Part shown: positions 55,916-64,000 of the stretch, piece by piece | Position numbering within the stretch: the stretch's first letter is position 1 | How the letters are laid out: every line of letters begins with the position of its first letter | Program-made: the position numbers and the translations under genes | NCBI GenBank assembly: GCA_917880885.1 | Contig: OU862928.1 | Coordinates: 12,667,721 to 12,731,720, forward strand | DNA length: 64,000 bases | Direction of reading: 5' to 3' | Source: Limnephilus marmoratus | Taxonomy: Eukaryota; Arthropoda; Insecta; Trichoptera; Limnephilidae | The notes under the pieces: model-generated | Databases searched by the model: none | What the model saw: only the letters and a program-made list of their open reading frames with translations | What the model was told of the DNA's origin: nothing

Positions 55916-56312
55916 ATGTACCTACTAGCTTTTTCCCGCGGCTTCGCTCGCATGGTATTAGGGGATTTCCACTCAGCCTTCTCCACCTTACCTCTCCCCA
56001 CACCACTCATCCATCAACCCCGCTCTCCCTCCCCCTCCTCCACCCACCCCTCCCCAACTCCACACCCTCCTCACTCCACATCCCCCCACCTTCCTCCACC
56101 CCTCCCCCTTTCCTTCCTTCCCTTCTCCCTCTTCCACCCCACTCCGCCTCCTCCACTTTCCTTCTCTCCACTCCACTCCCCCCATCAACTCCCTCTCCCT
56201 CTCTTCTTTCTATTAGTGAAAGAATTTTTTAAATCCATTCAGTAGTTTTTGTGTAAAAGAGTAACAAACATACAAACTTTCCCCTTTATAATATTAGTAG
56301 GATTATTTATCT
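55916..56312 (+). repeat. Short interspersed repeat with polypyrimidine insert
   Basis: It begins CTAGCTTTTTCCCGCGGCTT and ends TTTATAATATTAGTAGGAT, a pairing of head and tail that is very widespread in insect genomes and usually attributed to SINEs or RTE-related repeats. Between them, about 55,980-56,205 is almost all C and T. The open frame 55916-56245 is Pro/Ser-rich because of that tract and is not a gene. Confidence 0.7.
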
Positions 56313-56569
56313 CTAATTTTTTTATTATACATTTCGGTGATTCATTTTTAGAGATAGTTATTAAGTAGGACGCCAAAAAAGTACTCTTTTTAGGGTGAAT
56401 TGCATAATTTAAAAAAAAAACAGCGTTTCCAAGGTGACAATTGGTTTGTTTTTTTCTGACGTTTGCAATAAATCGATTTTGTTACGGACAGAAAATGTAT
56501 GAAATATGAAAAATAATTTCATAACGCCAGAGCTCTAAGCTATAGCCTATAGACTATTCTGATGTATGA

Positions 56570-56676
56570 GCTATATTATTGTAAAGTTTCATTAAAATCC
56601 ATTCAGTTGTTTTCGCGTGAAAGAGTAACAAACATACATCCATACAAACGTTCACCTTTATAATATTAGTAGGATC
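56570..56676 (+). repeat. Second copy of the short repeat tail
   Basis: AAAATCCATTCAGTTGTTTT through GAGTAACAAACATACA and TTTATAATATTAGTAGGAT matches 56207-56312. Only the 3' tail is present. Confidence 0.75.
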
Positions 56677-57082
56677 TACTTTTTCTTTTTAAAATTAATG
56701 TTATTTTCTATGCCAAACAAATAACAGTTACTATGTTATAAACTTTTTTTTTTAAATTTTTATTTAATATTCTTTCTCTTCTTTTTATTTCATCAATTTT
56801 CTTTCTTTTTTTGTACAAATCATGTTCCACATGATCATACCCATAATATTTTGACTGTTCTAAAACGGAATACTCCTAGTTGGGCAGTCAAATTTTTTTA
56901 ATAAATTATGTGTATAAATGTACAAGCTTGTGCTAAATAAACAAAAAAAAAATAATAAATCAATAAATAAAAAAAATTAAAAAAATCAATAGACACTTAA
57001 AAAAATGCATTGGAATATTTGCAAACTGAAGAAAAGCATTTAACACTATATCATGTTCTATCATATCTTTAATCGGTGACCC

Positions 57083-57221
57083 GACATTTGATCCGGCGAC
57101 ATTTGATCCGGCGACAGTTGGTCCGGCGACATTTGATCCGGCCGACATTTGATCCGGCCGACATTTGATCCGGCGGACAGTTGATCCGGCGGACATTTGA
57201 TCCGGCGACAATTGATCCGGC
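57083..57221. repeat. Tandem 15-16 bp repeat, nine units
   Basis: GACATTTGATCCGGC and close variants (GACAGTTGGTCCGGC, GACAATTGATCCGGC) are repeated nine times. Four units in inverted orientation lie at about 60190-60253. The difference in copy number between the ends suggests unequal exchange or slippage. Confidence 0.9.
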
Positions 57222-57488
57222 CCGATCCTTTAGAAGATTTTTTCTTCAATAAGTATGCAAAGAGGATAAACGGCCGTACAACCAAAGTCGATGTACTTAT
57301 ATCTGAAGGCATCTTGAGTGAAAATCCGCTGAAAAAATATTTTTACTTACAATAATTTCGACTCTCCGAAGAAGCATGCGGCAATACAAAATACAACATA
57401 CTTATACGTGCAGTCAGTTTAACAAAAAAAACGTAAAAGATTCCTACTTGCGTATAACTTTTTTATCTGAAAATTACACTAGAGTCCG

Positions 57489-57905
57489 AACTGCTCTCAA
57501 CCGTCTCGAGCCAGTGAGTGCCAATGGCATCCCCAATTTTGGTATGGTGTGATACTGAGGGTAGTGGGGAGGGGAAGGAGATGTGGAAAACGTACCTGGC
57601 TATTCAGATCTAGTCACGTCATTTCAAGTAATCTGACTAAACCTACATATACTGTACACCAGCGAACAAATTACAAAAATCATATGATTTTAATTTTTTT
57701 ATATTTTTATTTTTTAGAACTTTTATCAAAACACAAGAGTCCCAACTGCTCCCAACCGTCTGGAGCACGTGAGACTATGGTATTCCTAATTTTGCTATGT
57801 TGTGAGGCTGAAGATAGTGGGGAGGAGAAGGATATGTGAAAAATTTTCCTGGCTATTCAGATCTAGTCACCAAACACGCCTAAAGCCATTTCAAGTAACG
57901 TTTCA
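57489..57905 (+). repeat. Dispersed repeat family A, two copies in tandem
   Basis: AGAGTCC(C/G)AACTGCTC, GCCAGTGAG or GCACGTGAG, a GGGGAGG-rich block and CTGGCTATTCAGATCTAGTC occur at 57489-57625 and again at 57735-57905. The first copy is part of the left arm of the inverted repeat. Confidence 0.75.
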
Positions 57906-57962
57906 ATTCTGAATGAACAAATAGCAAAATACGACATTCTTATATGTGCAACATCTACTTAA

Positions 57963-58125
57963 GATTTAGGAGGCGGATATGTTTACCGTCGCCCCGGGAA
58001 CCATTTATTGGATAACCAACATTCCTGCCATAGGTCATCCCAAGTGGTTCGCTACGTTTAGTGAATTAACAGGAGTGCTTGGTTTCTTGGAGTGAGGTTT
58101 GTCTAGGTCTTTATGGCAAATGTTT
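57963..58125 (-). repeat. Dispersed repeat family B, left half of a split copy
   Basis: Inverted relative to 30190-30540: GCCATAGGTCATCCCAAGTG, GGTTCGCTACGTTTAGTGA and AGGTTTGTCTAGGTCTT match. The other half resumes at 59620, so about 1.5 kb lies within the repeat. Confidence 0.75.
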
Positions 58126-59619
58126 TTCCTCGTCTACTGCGTGGCGGTCCGGATCGGGAGAGGCTGCTTGAGGAAGACATAATCTAGATCTCTCCAGCCG
58201 GACTCTCTCGACCCATCACCTTGCACCGGAGTGGGGGAGGTGGATTCATACGTCTCTCACTCTTGGACACTGTAACTATACAGAATTGCTATCTGCTGTG
58301 ACTTCTCAAATACTTTACTTTTTCCACGAGTCCTCCAGACTAGAGTCCTCGGTTTGAGACTTATTTTACCTTTTTAGAAGTACTTTCTGGATCCTCCGGC
58401 TAACTCAGCTCCCCGGGGCGAGGTACTCAACCCAGTATCATTGTTTTTAGGACTTCGTAAAGGAAACAATATATAGGTATGACGGAGAGAGTGTATTATA
58501 AAAAACAAAGGATTGGTAACAAATAGTGTCAAAACCCTGCCTAGGTTGGCTCTGTTAATATTAAATTAAAGAACGATATGGAGGATTTCGTGGTACGTTA
58601 CTTGGGGTTCCTAAGGCTGGTGTTCAGTGTAGATCCGTGATGAGGAATCTCGCCGCCTGAGGCCCTTGGCCCAGGCAACGAGCGGAGCTGAAGTGTGGGC
58701 AGGAAAACGTGATGTCCAAGTCCTGGCCGTTCGGGAGAAGCGGAACCATGGGGTTGGTCCTCGGCCCAGGCGACGGGCGCGGCTGGTGTGTGGGCGGGGA
58801 AACGCAACGACCGGGCCCTCGTCGCCAGGAAGCAGCGGGACCAGGGAGTCGTGGCCCGACCGAATAAGGGTGGTTAGGTATTGGTTGTACACTTGACACA
58901 GTTGGGGTGAGGTGTCTCGCTGAACTTGCGAGATGTGAATCGTCCGCACTTATTAGTGTCAATTGGTTAAACAGAACAATATTATACTCGTCGCGGTGTA
59001 GGGATCGCGACTGTTTCAGCTCGAACTTTCATGTGGGTACAATAAACGTCTTTAATCGTATACGAGGTTGCAACTTAATTGTCACTTGGTAAAATAGTTC
59101 AACATTGTACTCGTCGCGGTATAGAAGTCGCGACTGTTTTGATACGGGAATCCACGTTCCCATGTACGGTATAACGTCTTTAAATACGATCAACTTCGAC
59201 CGCCGCTCTCCGCGGTCAACTCTCTCGTGCACGCGTGCCAATACTGCTGCCTCAAGCGCGTGTTACTCCTATTCAATTCCAATCATCCTCGGGTGCGCGG
59301 GGGAGCGGGGTTTGTTTACTCCCTCCCTCCGTCGGTTTTGGAGAAGGAAGCGCGAGGGGTATCCGCTCGTCTTGTAGGTAAAAACCGTTGGACATTCTCA
59401 TAATGCGTGATTTTGCTCCTTGTAGCTTGTGTGGTAGAAGTGAGGGACGCGGGGTTTGTTTACTTTCTCCCTCCGTCGGTCTTGAGGAAGGGGGTGTGGT
59501 GGGTTTCCGTTCGCTTCTAGGTAGGTAAAAACGGTCGTTTGCTTTCTTCCTCCGTCGGTTTTGAGGAAAGAAGTGTGGGGGGGTATCCGCTTGCTTGAAC
59601 ACATTACAACACATTGAGC
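58126..59619. other. GC-rich insert within repeat family B
   Basis: It contains the repeat fragment shared with 23680-23812 (58130-58250, inverted), then GC-rich DNA at 58,600-58,870. Next come two copies of a block of about 120 bp (TATACTCGTCGCGGTGTAGG near 58,982 and TGTACTCGTCGCGGTATAG near 59,106), and three copies of a block with CTCCGTCGGT and TATCCGCT (near 59,326, 59,470 and 59,550). Several frames are open in the GC-rich part, but I recognise no protein. Confidence 0.5.
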
Positions 59620-59770
59620 CTAAGATTCCTCTACCCACCCCTAATAAATTTTTCTTCCTCAGAACTTCCTCTCCTTCCCTTTATTAAAAAGACCCTCCAC
59701 ACAGCGTCCCCAAAGATGACATAGACCCTGAGTGATTTTTTTTCCTCAGGGCCTCATGCGTAGAGCTATT
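59620..59770 (-). repeat. Dispersed repeat family B, right half of a split copy
   Basis: CCACCCCTAATAA, CCCTCCACACAGCGTCC, AAGATGACATAGACCCTGAG and CCTCAGGGCCTCATG are the inverse of the left part of the copy at 30190-30540. Confidence 0.75.
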
Positions 59771-59792
59771 GTAAAATTTAAAAATGCAGTGT

Positions 59793-59970
59793 ATGGTGAC
59801 TAGATCTGAATAGCCAGGTAAATTTTCAAACCACGGTTTGTTAATGTCTTATCTTATGTAAACCCGGTTACCAAACGTAGCGAACCACTACGAACCACAT
59901 ACCAAAATTGGGGATGCCATTGGCACTTACTGGCTCGAGACGGTTGAGAGCAATTGGGACTCTAGTGCAA
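59793..59970 (-). repeat. Dispersed repeat family A in the right arm
   Basis: GTGACTAGATCTGAATAGCC, GGGGATGCCATTGGCACT and GGGACTCTAGTGCAATTTTC are the inverse of 57489-57612, with a replaced central block. Confidence 0.75.
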
Positions 59971-60253
59971 TTTTCAGATAAAAAAGTTATGCGCTAGTAG
60001 GAATTTTTTACGTTTTTTTTTTGTTAAACTGACTGCACGTATAAGTATGCACGAAATTATTGTTAGTAAAAATATTTTTTCAGCGGATTTTCACTCAAGA
60101 TGCCTTCAGATATAAGTACATCGACTTTGGTTGTACGGCCGTATATCCTCTTTACATACTTACTTGAAGAAAAAATCTTCTAAAGGATCAGGCCGGATCA
60201 ATTGTCGCCGGATCAAATGTCCGCCGGATCAACTGTCCGCCGGATCAACTGTC

Positions 60254-60669
60254 ATGGAACACTTTAATCAAGCGAAAATTGGTATAAATAATAATGCTTG
60301 AACAACTGTTTAAATGTAACAATAATAAGACTGAGTATACTAAACACTCCCTTTTACCTAGGTTACATGATGTTACTAATAGATATGCAGATATTGCAGA
60401 TCTATTTAACTGCACGGAAAGTAGGTACAAGAGGGCTATGCTATCAAATCTTTTTAGTCATTATTAATTCTATTTGTACTATAGATTTTTGTACGTAATT
60501 GTCTCTCTGGTGTCATTTCTAATTCAAATGCCACAATCATTTGTTAAACAATTTTTTTTTATTATTTCTATATTACTATTTTTCATTTTGTGACATGTAA
60601 TCAGTTCTTATGGTATATGTATACCGTTGAAATTAAATAAATAAATAAATAAATTAATAAAAAATTATC
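60254..60669. other. Non-coding, AT-rich
   Basis: No gene recognised; AAATAAATAAATAAAT simple sequence is near 60,640. Confidence 0.4.
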
Positions 60670-61215
60670 TATTCAATAGAGAGCAATTTGTCAAGTTAAA
60701 CGGCTTTTTGAGCAATCCATCGACCACGAATTTTGGCATTGCACAGGGAACTACTCGTATATTGGACCTATTGTATTCATTATTTATGTCAATGATATTT
60801 TTTAAATTCCTATTACATCAAAACTTATCTCATGCTGATGACACAGCAATTTTAACTGAGGGATTAATCTGGGACGAAAACGGGAGTTTGGCTGAATTTG
60901 ACATCAACTTTATAAAAAAACTGGTTCAATCAAAACTTACTATCACTACTGATAAAACATTTGTAATACCTTTAACTTTTAATAAAAATGCTATCCCTTA
61001 GATTTGAAATTTATGTACGAGTAAGTAGGTATACAATCTTATAATTTTAACAAATACATGTCTGTGTAAACCTTACTACTTTACTCACTGTTAAAACTGA
61101 TGTAAAATACCTCGGTACAATTGTAGATAGTAATGTAAAGTGGAAATTACAAATCAATGCAACAGTAGAAAGGTTAAGAAATTAATTGTATATTTTTATG
61201 AGAATATGAAACGTA
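60670..61215 (+). pseudogene. Degenerate LINE RT remnant
   Basis: RT landmarks in order are FGIAQGT (the usual GVPQGT), HADDTAIL (catalytic Asp pair, near 60,832) and VKYLGTIVDSNVKW near 61,100. The region is shortened and carries several stops and shifts. It is related in layout to the other LINE RTs here but too decayed to place. Confidence 0.7.
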
Positions 61216-61890
61216 TTAAATTGTATATTGTTAACCTTCCTATACTCGAGCTTTGGTGTCTCAAACCGAAAAATTAATGATTTGTTGTTTTCTCAAAAAT
61301 TATCAACAATGGGACTTTGAGGTTCTTAGTATTTGAGCTTCTTAATTTGTTGTTAAGAATTGTTTAGTGCGGCGCATGCATTGGTGTTTAGTGGACGCGG
61401 GACACTTATTTACTGTTATCGGTATTTTAGGTGACTTACAATAAATTACTACCCAAAAATCTTAATTAATTCTTATTTTTTATAATATTTCATTACTCTT
61501 GATACTTTTATTTATTAGACTTTAGGGTTTTCTTTTTAATTAACACATGGAATTTTTTATTTTTGTTATTAAAGTTAGAGAGTTGAGTACAAAAAATTAT
61601 GTTCTTTTAATGAGGCTGAATTAAAAGTCTGTTTCTACCAAATAAAGTAAAAGTTTTAATATGTATGTATTTTTTTAATTCAATTATACCCGTTTCTATA
61701 TAATAAATACCGATAATGCTTAAAAAGTATGTAATTGAAATAATAGAGACGAGATGCAACCTCGGTCTGAGAGACCGTGCGCGAGTATACGTGTTATGCC
61801 GTTTGACGCGAGTATACGAAGGTTAAAAACGATTTCACGTTTCCCCATGAACGTAGATCCTGAGAGTATTAAGTACATATATAGTTTTTT
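61216..61890. other. Non-coding, AT-rich
   Basis: No gene recognised. Confidence 0.4.
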
Positions 61891-61907
61891 TTATGTATAT
61901 CTCACAA

Positions 61908-62230
61908 CAGACCCAGCTGCTCCCGCCTGGAGTATGTCGTGAGGCTGAAGGTAGTGGGGAGGGGAAGGAGATGGAGCAGAGGAAGGTGGGGAAGTACCTG
62001 GCAATTAAGATCTGGCCACCAAAAATGTTTTTTTTACATGAATACCGCACAAGAGTCCCAACTGCTCCCGTCTGGAGCCAGTGGGACTATATCATCCCCA
62101 AATTAGGGTATGTTGTGAGGTTGAAGGTAGTGGTGAGGGGAAGGAGATGGGGATGAGGAAGGTGGGAAAGTACATGGCTATTCAGATCTGGTCACCAAAT
62201 ACGGCAGAAGCCATTTCAAGCAACGTTTCA
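61908..62230 (+). repeat. Dispersed repeat family A, two copies
   Basis: CAGCTGCTCCCGCCTGGAG at 61,915 and CAACTGCTCCCGTCTGGAGC at 62,059 start two copies in the same orientation. Both continue through GTTGTGAGGTTGAAGGTAGT-like and AAGTACCTGGC or AAGTACATGGC blocks. The second extends through GCGATACTGAGAGTATCTTC near 62,260. Open frames across them follow the repeat and are not genes. Confidence 0.8.
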
Positions 62231-62299
62231 ATTCTGAATGGTGGTCTTACACCAAAGCGATACTGAGAGTATCTTCCACTCTGGAACGTTCCGCAAATA

Positions 62300-63461
62300 T
62301 ACTATATATTATTGTTATAAATTGGTATTTAGCAGAAGGACGTCAAGGAAAAACATCTGGTTTCAATGGAGGAATTCCTTTGTTTTATTCACAAGCACAT
62401 TTGTTACAATAATTTGTCCCGACCCGACAAAACACTAAATTTGGTCACTTTGACCACTTGCTAGACAATGCTAGCTGTTTATAGGAGATCCACGAATTAA
62501 GAGAGAGTTAAAACTAGAAAAGCAGACTATTTATAAGAATGTTTTCTAACACAATCAAAATAAACAACACTTTAGTGTCACCATTGCACATTATACGATA
62601 TAAAAACCAGAAATCTACTTTACCGACTAACATTTCGTTTTAGTTTAGTCTTACGTCGCTAATCTGTAAAATGCAATATCAACTAACAATATGCTACAAA
62701 AAATATGCCGCTAGATGGCAGTAGTCTTCACTCTTTTTAACATACTGCCCGGCGGGGAATGAGAAAAAACAACAAGTTTTTTTGAAATTAAATTCAAACT
62801 ACAAATTCCTAAATCTACACACAATATACTAAAAATTTACAAGATGTGTAACTATCTAAATTTGAAGGGTCCGGGAACCTAACCAACAATTAAAATAACC
62901 TAAAAAATTTATAAATTTCTAAAAAATCATGCAAAAAATTAAATAATAAAATAATAAAATCACAACATTAATAATAATTTTGTAAAATTGACAAATCAAT
63001 AATGTCTCATTGTCTCTATGAAGAATTTTCACTTCAATTATATATATTTTTTTTTTTTTTTAACTAACACCAATTCACAAATAGCAATACATTGTTAGTT
63101 CGCTGTTGACTGATTATCAGTTCATTAACTTTCACTGGCATGGCACTGCCAAAAAACTGAATGAACACTTCACCGGGTAGACTACTCGGCCATCTTGTCC
63201 AGGGTGGTCATCGTTTTAGAAAAGTACATCAGCATGTACTTCTGTATGTCATCATTTGGGTAGATCATCATAAATTAAGAGGCAGCCGTGCCCTGGTAAG
63301 CAGATAGTACCATTAGATCTGCAGCGAGGATGATCATCTCGCGGTTGTTGACTTGAAGCCCCAGTGGCTTCAGGCTGGATACAGTGGTGTCAACAACACC
63401 AATACCGATGCTCCATAATTATTGATGTGGTTTGGTTGCATCGGTTCAGCCCTAATTGCAG
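62300..63461. other. Non-coding; right part may be the 3' end of a BEL element
   Basis: No protein recognised. The bases next to the BEL integrase stop (63462) should contain that element's 3' untranslated region and LTR, but without a second LTR copy in the window I cannot place the border. Confidence 0.4.
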
Positions 63462-64000
63462 TTAGGCTGTCACCTTGGGAAGGTCAGTGGTTTGCCGGGT
63501 CGGGAAATTTGGATCCAAGTTTGATTCTATTGGCATCAAACATATTTTCGTGATGGGTCTCACAAAAGTGCCTTGTGCTGTTTTGAGGGTAACTACCCTC
63601 ACTACTCCATCCGGGCCTGGATGAGTAGTTACTATGCGCGCCATCTTCCATAATGCAGGAGGCAGATTGTCTTCCATCAGGATTACCAGATCGTCCTTCT
63701 TTATGGCCTTTTGGTTGTTGGCCTGCCATTTGGTCCGTTTTTGCAGCTCAGCAAGGTAATCTCGTTTTCATCTGAACCAGAAATTTTGAATTAGAGCGTT
63801 TAATTTTTGATATTTGCTTAGTCTGTTCTCCGGGAGCTCGCGGACATCCAACTCGGGAATAACCGAAGCATCCCTGCCCATGAGGAAATGGTTGGGGGTT
63901 AGAGGGAGAAGGTCGTCTACGTCATCAGACAGGGAAGTTAAGGGACAGGAGTTCAAACAAGCCTCTATCTGACAAAGCAAAGTATATAATAATTCAATCT
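63462..64000 (-). pseudogene. BEL/Pao integrase C-terminal part, runs off the window
   Basis: A second minus-strand BEL element of the same family as 30867-31406. It reads LLCQIEACLNSCPLTSLSDD, LTPNHFLMG and ALIQNFWFR, and then a TGA at 63768 where the other copy has Trp (FWSRWKREYL). After a further frame change it continues with MEDNLPPALWKMARIV and PDGVVRVVTLKTAQG to the stop at 63462. The rest of the element lies to the right of the window. Confidence 0.85.

Larger units (their letters stand above)
57083..60253. mobile_element. Foldback-like element with tandem-repeat arms
   Basis: The left arm (about 57161-57612) is inverted at about 59793-60253. Shared landmarks are GATCCTTTAGAAGATTTTTT, CAAAGTCGATGTACTTATAT, GTGCAGTCAGTTTAACAAAA, CATCCCCAATTTTGGTATG and CCTGGCTATTCAGATCTAGT. 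The outer ends consist of 15-16 bp tandem units. No transposase is visible between the arms. Long inverted arms with short tandem repeats are the hallmark of foldback elements, but the borders and a target duplication could not be fixed. Confidence 0.55.

Noticed and set aside
55916..56245. Pro/Ser-rich 109-codon frame
   Set aside because: It follows a C/T-only tract inside a short repeat and has no domain.
57083..57221. CRISPR-like array
   Set aside because: The 15-16 bp units are contiguous with no spacers, and the context is a eukaryotic transposon.
58598..58962. Overlapping frames in GC-rich DNA on both strands
   Set aside because: GC-rich DNA has few stops. Several frames are open at once with none favoured, and no motif is present.

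Overview
This window looks like a repeat-dense stretch of an insect (at least arthropod) nuclear genome. The evidence is indirect: AT-rich DNA, no operons or bacterial start signals, BEL/Pao and Ty3/gypsy LTR retrotransposons, Jockey/CR1-type LINEs with apurinic-endonuclease domains, and two copies of a short repeat tail common in insect genomes. I found no convincing single-copy host protein gene. The only possible host-type RNA gene is a tRNA-like Pol III unit near 24.05 kb.

Layout. 1-2.36 kb: frameshifted Ty3/gypsy pol (RT, RNase H, integrase) entering from the left, with a 3' region that recurs at 27.7 kb. 3.2-4.8 kb: two LINE tails in opposite orientations. 5-14.2 kb: AT-rich DNA with short tandem repeats and almost no coding sequence. 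14.2-16.04 kb: candidate DNA element with a 12-bp inverted repeat and a 360-bp tandem duplication. 16-18.5 kb: dispersed repeats and a LINE tail. 19.03-22.81 kb: a complete, very compact minus-strand Ty3-like element with identical 89-bp LTRs. 24.02 kb: tRNA-like unit. 25.07-28.1 kb: internally deleted gypsy-like element with a repeated primer-binding-site-like leader. 28.2-29.6 kb: 5'-truncated LINE.

30.87-45.86 kb is a nested complex. A minus-strand BEL/Pao element is split inside its integrase by a plus-strand BEL/Pao element with 510-bp LTRs and target duplication CCAAG. The 3' LTR of that second element is split by a plus-strand Ty3-type element with 276-bp LTRs and target duplication ATAAC. 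A LINE tail also sits in the outer integrase. Both inner elements have lost their reverse transcriptase by in-frame deletion, and both have lost the first catalytic Asp of integrase. They look like non-autonomous elements that had to be copied by enzymes supplied in trans.

46.1-50.04 kb: a LINE with ORF1 and a broken ORF2. 50.8-51.02 kb: a perfect 103-bp-arm palindrome carrying a hammerhead-like core. 51.26-51.6 kb: minus-strand LINE tail. 52.48-55.47 kb: a second LINE ORF2, paralogous to the copy at 28.2 kb. 55.9-56.7 kb: two short-repeat tails and a polypyrimidine tract. 57.08-60.25 kb: a foldback-like inverted repeat with 15-16 bp tandem units, enclosing another repeat that is itself split by a GC-rich insert. 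60.7-61.2 kb: LINE RT remnant. 61.9-62.3 kb: two copies of a dispersed repeat. 63.46-64 kb: a second minus-strand BEL integrase end running off the window.

The coding sequences do not form a host pathway. They are Gag (packaging), protease, reverse transcriptase, RNase H and integrase or endonuclease modules of independent transposons, most of them broken. The order of insertion can be read from which element interrupts which, and from LTR divergence.
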